Shown here one piece after another: positions 35,548-48,715 of a DNA stretch of 64,000 bases. Below the pieces are notes generated by a model. That model did no database searches. It saw only the letters and a program-made list of their open reading frames with translations, and was not told where the DNA came from. Origin of the DNA: Ilyonectria destructans (lineage: Eukaryota > Ascomycota > Sordariomycetes > Hypocreales > Nectriaceae); assembly GCA_020740775.1 (NCBI GenBank), contig JAHEWK010000010.1, forward strand, positions 1,054,001 to 1,118,000. The letters run 5' to 3'. The translations under genes were made by a program, and so were the position numbers. Every line of letters begins with the position of its first letter. Position 1 is the first letter of the stretch.

Positions 35548-37224
35548 TGAAGAGCGAGGGTTGGGAATGCGGCATCTGCGAGAGCAATTGACGTTGGAGC
35601 CATCGGCCCATTTGGCTACCTGATCAACTGGCCTGGCCTGGTGGAATTGGTGGATACCGGCTGCCGCTCGCTTCTTTGCCTTCCGGCTCTTTGCATCTTT
35701 GCATCGTGCGCCGGCCGCCGAGTTCCCGGATGTCGGCGGGGTGGATTCGGCGCTGTGTGGGGTGAGGGAGGCGTGTAAGCGGGTATCGGCTCGTCGGGGG
35801 GTGAGAAGATATCCCCAGACGAAGATGGTGTCACGGAGTTGGTTTTTGAAAGCATATACAGGTTGTAGTCTTGTCTATCTTGATTACCTTGATCCTTCTA
35901 GTATTTTTGTTTGAATTCTCGCTGTCGTCCTATACGATGCCGTCGCGGCTCGGTGCGGCTTCGCATCTTCGCCCAGACTTATACACGTCAACGCGAGCAA
36001 ACGCCATTCTGGGAGACCGGCCATACGGCTCCACCGCAGCTCGGTACGTTGATGGTCGCCAAACATGTCTCATTGGTCGCGGGCCGTCGGTCGCTCGTTC
36101 GAAAAGATCCCAAGGCGATTGCCGCTGAGTGGACTGTCGACGACATCCGTCCCAAATCCAGGCCCAGCGCCCCAACCCAGCGCCAACTAGTCTAGACCGC
36201 AAATGCAGTCACTTGGGCAGATCATCCACGGCCAGACTCTCCAGATCCAGCCTTCTTCTTACACCTATTACCAAACTGGAATGTGCGATATAGGGCAATA
36301 CTCCAACCATCACGTACCAGCCCATCAACATCCCAGTGCAAAAAAGCCAGTCTCGCCACCCAGCCACGTCCATGTATTACATCCGAAAATTTCCCCAGTC
36401 GCAATTGCGCCATCAACAAGGGCCGCAAGCCATGTGTCATGACTTTGCGGCAGCTCGTCGGCATGGCTGCCGACTTCCGCACCGGGGAGTACAGGGGGCA
36501 CGTTCGTGCTCATGCGACCACCCGAGATCGCATGACCAGGGTGCTAGCTCCACGTAGGCCCGATACGTCATGAATTACGAGTCTAGCTGCATGCGCCTGA
36601 CGCGACCGTTTTGGAAACGGATCAATTCACGGGGAGTACGGGGTGGTGTTTGCTCCATAGTAATTCTTTGCAGCGGCTGCATCATGGTAACCTACATCCA
36701 GGCTGCCCCCACACGGACCGTCGGCTACCGGGATTACATGACTTGACAAAAACCTCAACTCATGACACTGAGAAATGAAACACTGGAGGTAGGATCATGA
36801 GCGTGCCTATTTCCGGGGATCCAATAAGGCTCTTCGGCCCCCGACAATGTCTTGTCTAACGTTCGTGAGTAGTCGTCACCGTACTAAGTTCATGCGAGTA
36901 GACAAGGAAAGCTGCATTTTCTGCTCATAAACCGTCCAATGGATAGATTTGTCAAAGTACACAACTACGGGGCATGATACGTCAGCCCTAGATGAACATG
37001 AAACTAAAGTAATAGTGGCCACCCGACCACCCGATGATATCAAATCGTCCAAACTCCACTTGAAAAGAAACGATAAACTCCTCCGCCACATCCTGTGAGG
37101 CATTCCAAGGCCCCATGGTGCTGCCCGAGTAGCAAGTAATAAATCCGTATTTATAGAAGAGAGGGTATCAGTGAGAGGAAGAAAAGAGGAGCAGACACCA
37201 GGGATTCGTGGACTGGCAGGGAGC
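35548..37224. other. Promoter of the Zn2Cys6 factor and neighbour's 3' region
   Basis: About 1.7 kb with no convincing frame. Its left part lies upstream of the Zn2Cys6 gene and its right part downstream of the next minus-strand gene. Several 60-95 residue frames near 35870-36570 overlap and have no domain. No repeat or RNA gene was recognised. Confidence 0.6.
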
Positions 37225-38661
37225 TCAGTCATCGTCCTCCCAGGTTCCTTCTACTTCTATTGTCGTCCCCAATGCCTCCTTGCCTTGACGGATCATATCT
37301 TGTAGCTGTTTGTTGAAGGCCGAAATGCGCACATCCGCATCCCGCTCCTCTATCTTGCGGCGAGCGGCGAGGTGCTTGGCCTCGGAAGTGAGGCGCGGGC
37401 TGGCGTCGACTGAGCCACGATTTGAAGCCGTCGAGGCATTGCTGTGGGAGCGGCGGTGCCCGTGCATGGCTGCCGGGCTTGGAGACGGTGCGACCGAGTT
37501 CCGGCGGCGGGAGGATTGATAGGGTTGTGGAATTTTGGTGGGCGACGGGGACCGCGAAGCGCCAAAGGAGGCGAAGGAAGCGGTTGAGGCGGGAAGAGCA
37601 GAGAGTACAGGAGGCGACGGTGCGTGAGAAAGACGGCTGGCCGGGCGGCTCGCTGGTTGTCGGCGCTGGCCAGGGGTCGGGGTCGAGGAGAGACGAGACG
37701 CTGGGCGCGAGGCTGTACGGGAAGCCGGGCGTGAGGCCGGCGTGCTAATGCGTCGGCCAGTGGCCATGGATGGTCCATTGTTTCGCAATCGAGGAGTCGG
37801 AGTCGGGGTCGGAGTCGGCCTATAAGGTCGGCGCTGGGGTGTATTGGCTTCAACCCCAGGATTTGAGTCCCCGACAATGACCCAGTTCCGGCCCAGTTCG
37901 TCTCGGTGGTCGGTATGTCTGCGTTTCGGGGCCGGTCCCGTCGGCGTTGAGGCTCCGCTGTCGATGCGCTCCTCCATCGGGTCTTGCTGATAGTCCATCT
38001 GGGGGAATCGTCCAGGGATATGATGCTGCTGGGCGGGATCCTCCTCGAGCGAGTGCAGCTCCCGGACTCCTTCAGCTGTCACCCGGAAGGCCCTGCCTCC
38101 ACCGGCCTGAAATCCGCGGAATGCGCCGGCCTTGCAAAACTGCCACACCTTGTCGACGACGCCGCCGAGGGTGGAAAATGCGAAGCTTCCCCAGCCCTGC
38201 GAGGGTATGGGCTGGGGCGGGAGGTTGAACAGCGGCGTAGGTCCAGCCATGCTGCGATCCATGTCGTCGCAGGTCCGCTTCGATCCAAGGGCTCTGCGAT
38301 AGTCGGAATCCGAGTACATGCTCTCATCCATCAAGCTCTCGACGGGCCCACCGTTCGGGGTGTCGAGCTGGCCCGCAAGCTGGTAGTGTCGGTCCTGGTG
38401 TCTGTTCTGCACGCCCGGAGTGGTGAAGAAGGTGTTCCCCTCCATGTCGTCGTCGACCGGCATCTCCTGCGACCGCGAAATTTCATGACGATGTCGCTTG
38501 CGCTTCGGGTGCGAATCGACGGAAGAGGTGGTGCGCGGGCGCGGGGCGGCGTAGCCATAGCTGGCGCTGGAGCTGGGTGAGATGGGCGGGCGAAACAGGC
38601 CTGGATGGACGCCTTCGGCATGGAAGGCGCCGGGCATGTGGAAATGCGAGGGGACCGTCAT
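37225..38661 (-). CDS. Conserved-looking protein of unknown function, predicted nuclear
   Basis: I do not recognise this gene. The frame is open from an in-frame stop at 38794-38796. The first ATG in frame is at 38661, giving 478 residues; the longer reading would need a GTG start at 38775 or an unseen upstream exon. Visible features are a basic cluster PKRKRHRHE near residue 50 (a likely nuclear localisation signal) and an aromatic/Gly block, GWGSFAFSTLGGVVDKVWQF. A NWVIVGDS motif is present, as are a Ser/Thr/Pro/Arg-rich middle with PASR repeats and Thr-Pro runs, and a charged C-terminal helix (AKHLAARRKIEERDADVR) ending in EVEGTWEDDD. Ordered blocks inside disordered sequence suggest a scaffold or regulatory protein, but this is inference. 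Confidence 0.75.
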   Translation of the reverse strand: MTVPSHFHMPGAFHAEGVHPGLFRPPISPSSSASYGYAAPRPRTTSSVDSHPKRKRHRHEISRSQEMPVDDDMEGNTFFTTPGVQNRHQDRHYQLAGQLDTPNGGPVESLMDESMYSDSDYRRALGSKRTCDDMDRSMAGPTPLFNLPPQPIPSQGWGSFAFSTLGGVVDKVWQFCKAGAFRGFQAGGGRAFRVTAEGVRELHSLEEDPAQQHHIPGRFPQMDYQQDPMEERIDSGASTPTGPAPKRRHTDHRDELGRNWVIVGDSNPGVEANTPQRRPYRPTPTPTPTPRLRNNGPSMATGRRISTPASRPASRTASRPASRLSSTPTPGQRRQPASRPASRLSHAPSPPVLSALPASTASFASFGASRSPSPTKIPQPYQSSRRRNSVAPSPSPAAMHGHRRSHSNASTASNRGSVDASPRLTSEAKHLAARRKIEERDADVRISAFNKQLQDMIRQGKEALGTTIEVEGTWEDDD

Positions 38662-40119
38662 GGCGGGAGGCTGGAATGCGAAGGCCTGCGGCACGCGGGC
38701 GCCGGGGCGTGGGATCACAGCGATGAACGGATCGGAATGGAGTTGCGCAGGGAAGCTCAGCGGGAGCCGAGACACATCTCCAGGCGGCGCGGTTCACCCG
38801 GGTCTGGGGTAGGTAGCTCGTGGTTAATGCGGTCTGGTCTGGTTCGTTGTTGACGATGTAAGCCAGACGGAAGGAGAAACGGTGGATCGGTGGATGATGG
38901 AGATTGTCGTCGCGTGACTCGGGCGATGGGGAGAGCCTTGTTGCGCGTGAGCGAGGGCGTGCGCGTGGGTGAGCGTTCAGCCTGGTGGTGGCGGCAGCGT
39001 GTGGTTGGCGGATAGCGGGATAGCGGTTGGTATGTGTGTTGCCTGGATGAACCTGAGGCGTCGGGTCGTTTCAACGTCTGTGACGTCGGCGCAAAGAGTG
39101 GCGCTCTCCTGCGTATCGTCGGGTTGCAGCTGGCGGACAGGCAGCAACACGATGGCTGGTGATTGGTGATTGGTGATTGGCACGAGTATTCTCCGCGACC
39201 GTCGTCCAGTCGAATTGTCGTCGTCGCTGTCGTCGCAGCAGTTGATGTGTGGAGAGAAACACGCGAACAGGAGGAGATGGGGGATGGACGGAGACGGGGC
39301 CTGGGACGGGAGCCAACGGGGTCAGGCACGGGGAAAGCTCAAGCTCCCAAGCAATCGTCTAACTTAAGCTACAGCGGGCCCTGGCTGGACCAGAATCCCA
39401 AGAAACTCAACTAATTAGGGGCTTGCCTAGGTACTCACCGCTGTCGGTCTCCGGGCTGCCAGCCTCGCTGAGGGCGCTGGTCCATTTACTACGTAGTAGG
39501 TACCTTAGGTTTGGTTGGGGAGACGGCGGCTTGGACGGCCCACCCGATCTTCAGGGTTCACCAGCTGGGAGGCGCCCTGCAGCTGGTGATTTTTTTCGTC
39601 TTTATTTTTCCGGCCCCCAAAAGGGACAAGCTGGTTGCCGTGGTTGCTCTGGGCAATGGCAACAAACAATAGAGGGGCAATCGACTCATCTTATTGAAAC
39701 TACCACAACTCCACTGTAATATTACTGCACCCTGCGTCCAATACAGCACTCTCGTTTAGTGGTACAATGCACACCACAACCAACCCAATCCATCACCCTC
39801 GTTCCCGGCTGGGACCGTACATGCATTTGCACTTGCATTTGTACTTGCAACTGACTTGCATAATCAGAATTGCTATTCTTAGTCTGCCTCTGGTGTATCA
39901 TTTCCCCATGTCCTGGTCCCGTTTCCGTCCCTTCCTGTTCCCTTGCGTAGACAATCCCCATCCTCCCTTCTCATACTCCGTATCCCACACTCCGTATCCC
40001 TCCAAGGATAAGTTGATTGCTCTCGCTCAATTCTATAGACGCCGTCTTGCTTCCAACAAATGAACCCGCGCCCCAGATATCGATTCAAGTCTTCCCAGCC
40101 CAGAGCCTCTGTGAAGAAA
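38662..40119. other. Upstream region of the unknown nuclear-type gene
   Basis: The region holds three ATTGG words (inverted CCAAT) at 39162-39180 in exact 7-base spacing. It also has a 12-base palindrome TACTACGTAGTA at 39487-39498. The right end is the 3' region of the HD-domain gene. Frames within it are short and low-complexity. Confidence 0.55.
39162..39180 (-). promoter_or_regulatory. Triple CCAAT array
   Basis: On the minus strand CCAAT occurs three times with a 7-base period, about 500 bases upstream of the ATG at 38661. CCAAT boxes are bound by the HAP/CBC complex in fungi. Use of this array is inferred only. Confidence 0.4.
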
Positions 40120-41022
40120 TCAGTCTCGCGAGTAATAGTCGTCTCTCAGGTCGACCTCGACGCCTCCCTCGACGCCCTGCTCTCCGTGGATGTGCTTCTT
40201 GGCGCCCCAGAATTCCTCGCGCTCCTTGAGCACCTCCTGCCCCCATGCCTTCATCTCCGGCAGCGTCATCTTGGTCGCCACGTACGCGAACTCGCCCAGG
40301 TCCAGCTGGCCCTCGCCGCGCTTCTCGTACTCTATCATCTGCAGTAGCAGCTCCATCTTGTCGACGTCGTGCACAAAGTGGCTGTCCAGCGTCTCCGAGT
40401 CCTCGTATTCCTGCCAGATGGCCCGGATGTCCTCGCCCGTCGTTCCGCCCGCCACGTTCCGCAGCAGGTTCTTGGTCAGAAAGTCCATCGTATCGGCCTC
40501 GCGCCGGCTCTTCTCGGGCTTGGGCACTCCGTCGACGGGGGTGATGTCGCCGACCAGCAGCTCGGCCATGTCGTGAATCAGGCACATCTTCACGCACTTG
40601 GGCAGGTCGAGTTTCGGGGCCAGTGCCGGCGGGGCAAACATGGAAATCATCGACATGCGGTACATGTGGTCGGCGATGGACTCTCCCCTGTTCCACACCC
40701 TTATCAGCGCTCCATTCCCGTAAGCATGCAAGACTCGCCCTTACCTGGTGATTCCAAATCGGCGCCACCCTTCGCGCTTCGTAGTCTTGAGTCGCTCGAG
40801 CATGTGGAAGAAGGCCAGCGGCGAGGATGAACCCTCGGCGGGCGCACCTCCAGGCACTTCCTTGATGACCTTGTCAACGGTCCACGGGCCGTCAACCTTG
40901 ACTACCGGCGTGAAGCCCAGGTCTGCAGCATCGTAAGCGACATGGTGAGAGGCGCGAATTCTCCGCGACTTACTGGTAATGTCCACCTCCTCATTCCGGT
41001 CCTGCTCTGGCTGCGAACCCAT
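40120..41022 (-). CDS. HD-domain phosphohydrolase (HDDC2/YfbR-like)
   Basis: Three exons on the minus strand (41022-40974, 40922-40745, 40687-40120) give 264 residues. The product belongs to the HD-domain family of HDDC2, yeast Ygk1/Ybr242w and bacterial YfbR 5'-deoxynucleotidases. The metal ligands are visible: His83 in ADHMYRMS, His114-Asp115 in LIHDMAELLVGD, and Asp185 in VHDVDKMELL. Expected chemistry is dephosphorylation of deoxynucleoside 5'-monophosphates. Intron 1 is 51 bases, a multiple of three and stop-free, so it can be mistaken for coding sequence. The same frame stays open upstream of the chosen ATG. A start at 41145 would add a 41-residue Arg/Ser-rich leader resembling a mitochondrial presequence. 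Confidence 0.9.
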
Positions 41023-41652
41023 GGCTGCGGTGCTTCGTTGATGGCGGGGTTGCTGTGATCTGTGTATCGGTGGGGGTCGCGAGTGGGAGGTGTAAGTACG
41101 GGAGAAGAAGACGGAACACGGCGAGCGGCGAGCAAAGTAATTCATAAGTGGGCAGAAGAAACGCTCTTCGTGTCCCGGTGATTGCTTCCCGTCCAAGCGA
41201 ATGGGAAATAATAATAATGGAAGGCGGTGGAGGGGGGACGGTGCTGGATTGACTGCAATGGAATCGGACCGGCGAGCAATCAAGTGGAATCTCAACGAGT
41301 CCTGGCCCAATGCCCAGCGCCAAAATGGCAATGCTGCCCAGTGCAGCCACCGCCAATGGTCAGCCCCGGCAGTCGCCCTCCCCCGCTAATTCTAGCGCCT
41401 GCTGGCCGCCTCCGGCCACTCGTTCGCAGCAGTTGCGTCATCCCACAGCGTCACAACAAGGGCCCTTGTTAAGGCTCCAGGGTAGCAAACCACCAGCAAT
41501 CATCATGCAATCACCTAAACAGTGAGTACTCATCAAGACTGATTGAATCTAAATTATTCTATTCTGCATCGCTTTTTAGGTGTACATGTCATTCTCTGGT
41601 TTCCTCTTCCCCCAATAATCTCTCCTCTAATATCTCCCTCTCAACTGAACAT
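41023..41652. other. Upstream region of the HD-domain gene
   Basis: This includes the probable 5' leader and promoter of the HD-domain gene and the 3' end of the next minus-strand gene. The upstream in-frame extension of the HD gene lies at 41023-41145. No separate gene was recognised. Confidence 0.6.
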
Positions 41653-42345
41653 CTAGACAAATGTAGTAACCTTTGTATCAACAAAGTGGTATGTGTGTTC
41701 CCCCTCCACAAGAAACGGAGTGCATTGAACAGCCGATGGATTCATTGGTTCCTGCTTTGTGATCCCGAAAGAACCGTATATACCCTCAGCAACAACTGGG
41801 GTATATTGAATAGTTGCCTTAGCCATCAATGGCTGCCGTATGAAGTGATCTGCATTATCCCGTTGAAGCCTCCAATGGTTTGCGCGACTGGTCGTCTGCT
41901 CTCCTTCCTGTGCGTTGTGTTGTCCTAAATGCGTGGCTCCATAATATGACACCGGGTTTAAGATTAACCTAGCAGGGTCATAGTGAGCGCTGTTGGGGTG
42001 GACGAGGGGCTGTCTCTCAGACCCGGTGTCTGTAGACTCGATTTCCTCCGTTCCCTGATGTCCAAGAAGTTCAAGCTCTTCCTCCTTTTCTAAGCCAATG
42101 ACCCGGGCACGGGGCCGTATGGCCGTGTTATAAATGGACATAACTACTGAGTGGAAGCCTGCTTTGGGCGCAACGAAGGCATTGGAAGTGGGTGTGCAAA
42201 GGGGCTTGATATTTAGCCCGAGAATAACGATACCGATGACTCCAAGAGAGATGGCAGCGATTGTCAACGTGTTTTCATCGGAGATCCAGGTACCGGGATT
42301 CATGCTGGGTGTGGCCCAGGCGTCAGCGATCCAAGTGGGAGCCAT
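41653..42345 (-). CDS. Hypothetical small single-pass membrane protein
   Basis: I do not recognise this gene. The frame is open from 42795, but I place the start at 42345. The upstream part is compositionally unlike protein and lies below a TATATAA-type box (about 42652-42658, minus strand), so it is more likely 5' leader. The 230-residue product has a Trp-rich N-terminus (MAPTWIADAWATP) and one hydrophobic helix (TLTIAAISLGVIGIVILGL, about residues 26-44). A hydrophilic C-terminal part with Glu-rich and Gln/Asn-rich stretches follows. A single exon and modest composition make it a weaker call than its neighbours. A non-coding transcript remains possible. Confidence 0.55.
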   Translation of the reverse strand: MAPTWIADAWATPSMNPGTWISDENTLTIAAISLGVIGIVILGLNIKPLCTPTSNAFVAPKAGFHSVVMSIYNTAIRPRARVIGLEKEEELELLGHQGTEEIESTDTGSERQPLVHPNSAHYDPARLILNPVSYYGATHLGQHNAQEGEQTTSRANHWRLQRDNADHFIRQPLMAKATIQYTPVVAEGIYGSFGITKQEPMNPSAVQCTPFLVEGEHTYHFVDTKVTTFV

Positions 42346-42898
42346 GACGAAGGGTTGGTGGTTGGTGGTTGGTAGTTGACGAAGCTGAAGATGATGATTT
42401 GATGGTGATGTGCTCTTGATGATAATCAAGGAGAATTGGAAGCTCGAAGGCGTGTGTTGAATGTTGAGACTATGAGTCTGTAGTTGGTCTGGGTAATGAG
42501 ACGAATGCTTGATGGACGGTTGAACAAGGCTTTGTGTTGGTGAAGGCAAGGCTTGATAAGCTTGTGCTTTTTGACGAAATAGTATGGTAGTGAAGTTATC
42601 TGGGATGAAAAGATTTATTTGACAAGGGCAGGTTGGTCTTGGTTTATATACGGCGGATTGGACGTGTCTGACCTGGATATCCAAGTTGCCTTTACTCCGC
42701 GACCTTGACTGCACGACCTTGATGGAGTAGAAACCCTCTCCTTTATACCTGTTTGACACAATTCCGTACTTAGATGGCTTAGAAATTCTGCCCAACCCGG
42801 CAAACCGTAATCCTCATATGTCCACAAACCGTGACCCTGATGAATCGATCCCTAACTCCCCACAGCCCACAACCCATGACCCAACCAGTCCCCGACGC
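42346..42898. other. Leader and promoter of the small membrane protein gene
   Basis: On the minus strand a TATATAA-type box lies at about 42652-42658 and a long CA/CT-rich leader leads to the ATG at 42345. The right end is the 3' region of the rhodanese gene. No gene was recognised. Confidence 0.5.
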
Positions 42899-43436
42899 CT
42901 AGTAGTTCTCCCACAACTCCTTGCGATAACCCTCCGTGAGCCTCTCATCAGTGCCATACACCTCCTGCCACCCCTGAAACCCACCATCCAACACCAGCAC
43001 TGCCTGACCCTCCGCGCCTTTGGGTGTCTCGCCCATGGCGCGCAACAGTCCGTCCCGCTCACGCAGGTACTTGAGCGCCGCGCTGGGCCCGCGGATCTGA
43101 CTCAGCGCGCAGTGGAAGACGACCGTCTTCTTGTCCTTGAGGTTGCGCACCAGGGTGGCCATCATGGCGTCCAGCGTGTGGGCGGGCACGTTGGTGCACC
43201 CTTTGATGTGGCCGCCGAGGTAGTCTTGTCAAAGTTAGATCTCGGCATCGTGAATAGAGGAGATAGGGTCAAGGAGTTGGAGGTATGAAGGGTGAGCCGC
43301 AACGGTGGCGGGCAGACTTACCGTCATCTCGGACATCGACGATGGCAAAGGTCGTTTCCTTGGCTTCGCGCTCAGCTAGAATCTTCTCGGAGAGCGACTT
43401 GGCCGATACTCGGCGGAGATCGGCAATGGTGGTCAT
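42899..43436 (-). CDS. Rhodanese-fold CDC25-like phosphatase (Ych1-like)
   Basis: Two exons on the minus strand (43436-43322, 43224-42899) encode 146 residues, close to yeast Ych1 (148). It is a single rhodanese domain with the active-site loop HCALSQIR (His76, Cys77, Arg83), the HCX5R signature shared by CDC25-class phosphatases and arsenate reductases. Upstream of it are AIVDVRD and YLGGHIKGCTNVP, the usual substrate-fold motifs. The intron (43225-43321) has a TCTAAC branch point and a CAAG acceptor. Phosphatase or arsenate-reductase activity is inferred from the loop length. The frame stays open upstream. A start at about 43487 would add a basic leader (MQLFSTFRKSALNSVRT) resembling a mitochondrial signal. 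Confidence 0.9.
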
Positions 43437-43824
43437 CGTGCGAACCGAGTTTAGAGCTGATTTGCGGAAAGTAGAAAAGAGTTGCATGAAGAAGCGAGAG
43501 AGGGTTAAACAGAGCTTGAAGTTCACCGGCCAAAGAAGGATGAGAGGTGTTCAGGGACTGCTCCACTGTAGGAAACTGTCCAGCACTGGTGGGGGTCAAC
43601 TTAGTGTACGCGGGGTAGCTAAACTCAGCCATCGCCAACGGGCGTACAGTGTGGTTCGCGCATTTACTCAACGTGCAGTTCCGTAAGATCGTGAATTTCT
43701 TGTATACAGAAAGCAATCACCTGCTCACGGGGTAATATACTACAAAGCCATGTTCCAAAAGACAGCCATTTCCGTTGAACGCTTCCTCGCAAGTTCCAGT
43801 ACAGGGTATTCGTAACATCCGTTC
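43437..43824. other. Short intergenic region, rhodanese promoter and ADA2 3' end
   Basis: About 390 bases between two minus-strand genes. It includes the in-frame extension of the rhodanese gene and the 3' UTR of ADA2. Nothing else was recognised. Confidence 0.6.
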
Positions 43825-45545
43825 TCACGCCTTGCCCACCCACCCAGAGTTGATAAAGAAGTCAAATATTCTTCCGCCTTTCTGGGAATCTAGTCGACAA
43901 ATCTCCTTGGCCTGCTTCTTTTTCAAGGTACCATTAGTCTTGAGAGCTTCTTTGAGGATCTGCTCCTTGATCATCAGATATGGCTTCGGCTGCAGCCGAA
44001 TCACCTCGCACAGCTTAGCCTCCTCGGGAGTGAGGAGGTGGAGGTCTGGTGCAATATCCTCGCTCAGTGGCATGGGTTGCACGCCAGAAATAGGCTGAGG
44101 GGCGAATTTCTGTTTGGGTGGCACATGCCCATTCACGCCGTTGACACCATTGACACCATTTACACCATTCACACCATTGGTATGTCCATTAGTCAAGGGT
44201 TTGGTATCGCCATTGACTTCGCCGTTTGTCGTCGCCGTCGTCGTCGCCGTCGCTGGTCGGATGGGAAGTTCGGGGGCCACGAGCAGCGCCGCTCCGCTCG
44301 GTGGTTCTGGAGCGATTGGCTGCTTCGATCGTTGGGCCGAAGCCAGGCGCTCACGATCCATGGAGCCCATGGGTATCGACTTCTGGACACGATTTGACTT
44401 GTCCAGCTCGTATTTCTCGCCGCTCTTGAGATCTCCGATGCGATTGGCTCGCCACTCTTGGAGTTGCACAATGGCTTGCCGCAAGTTGAGCTCATCCAGG
44501 AGACCTTGGTTGAGGTTCTCGAAATCGTCGTGGTTCATCATTCGGGCGAAGGGTTTGGCCTTTTGAAGCAAGTCCTTCTCTTCCTTGGTTCGCTTCTTCT
44601 CAATTTTGGTATTCTCCCGATAATCTAAGAGGACATGCTCGAAGATGACCTTCTTGCGCTCCACACGCTGTGTCAATCGGCAATTGTAAATGTCCATGAC
44701 GGTCAGCTTCAGCTCCATTTCCGGCTCGAGCTCGCCAGTTCGCGGATTTAAGCCATCGCCGGGGTCAAACTGCATCAGCTGTACAGCCTCTTCGGCCTCA
44801 TTGGCATATTCCGTCTCGAACTCGAGACGACCAGGCATGTAGCCCTGAATTTCGTGACAACTTGGTACACTGGCCGTGGGTTTCGTCTTGGGTTGTAGTG
44901 CGGGCGCATTCTTGGCGGCTTCCCTCCTTTCTTCTATTCGCCTCTTCTTTCGCGATTGGAATTCTTCTCGGGGAATCTCATTGGCCAGCTCGCAGTCGTG
45001 GGGGCTGCAGCGCTTTGGGAGGGGAAAGGCAGGGGAGTCGACGAATGTCTTGAGGTAGTGTTCGCGGACCTCATCTTTTTCACGGAATCCTCCTATATGA
45101 TCTGCGATGTCTGCCCAGGAACCCAGGCCGTAAATTTCGGCACCCTCGAGAAGGAGTAGTTCTTCATCAGCCCCCCAATCCTGGTCAAATATGGGGAAGG
45201 AGTTCTGCTCGATGACGCGGAATGCATGGGTCGCCGGGTTGTGCGCATTACGGGCTTCGCCTTTGGAGAAGCATGAGACGCAAAGATCGAATTCGCTACA
45301 GGCAGGATCGGCACATCGAATGCGGACCTATATTGATATCATCACTACATGTTAGAACAGCTTCATTTGATATAGGAAATAATAGCCGGAGTTTTGCCGG
45401 GCAGCCTGGACACGTCCGATGACGGTCCGGAAGCCAGCAGAAGGCCACTCACAGTAGATGTAATATCGGAAGAGCACACGTCGCAAACGTATTTGACTCC
45501 TCCTTCGCCGCCTCTCGTGACAGTCTTCTTGCGTATGACGCCCAT
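43825..45545 (-). CDS. ADA2: SAGA/ADA complex transcriptional adaptor ADA2
   Basis: Two exons on the minus strand (45545-45453, 45327-43825) encode 531 residues. ADA2 bridges the acetyltransferase Gcn5 and activators in the SAGA and ADA complexes. The N-terminal ZZ zinc finger is split by the intron: Cys21 and Cys24 in exon 1, then Cys36, Cys41, Cys47 and Cys50 with later His ligands in exon 2. A SANT/Myb domain follows ([21 protein letters not shown] through the REHYLKTFV helix). The C-terminal SWIRM domain covers about the last 90 residues and ends [17 protein letters not shown]. The Asn-Gly-Val tandem run before SWIRM (from about residue 390) lies in a disordered linker. The 125-base intron is longer than most here. 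Confidence 0.95.
44134..44182. repeat. 9-base tandem repeat encoding Asn-Gly-Val
   Basis: Units resembling ACACCATTG repeat about five times within ADA2. On the coding strand they give consecutive Asn-Gly-Val triplets in the linker before the SWIRM domain. The period keeps frame, so copy number can vary without disrupting the protein. Confidence 0.85.
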
Positions 45546-48575
<3,030 letters not shown>

Positions 48576-48715
48576 GAACAATTATATAGAATAAACCAAG
48601 ACCATTTCGCCATCTTTATTAACCCGCGAGATCTACTCTAGATCTACCAATACTGGGTAACCTTGCTCTCGGCCATTGGCTGTCCGTGCCTTTAAATTGA
48701 ATGGGTTATTATCGT

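Noticed and set aside
37225..38775. GTG start for the unknown nuclear-type protein
   Set aside because: Nuclear genes seldom start at GTG; the first ATG in frame at 38661 is preferred unless an upstream exon is found.
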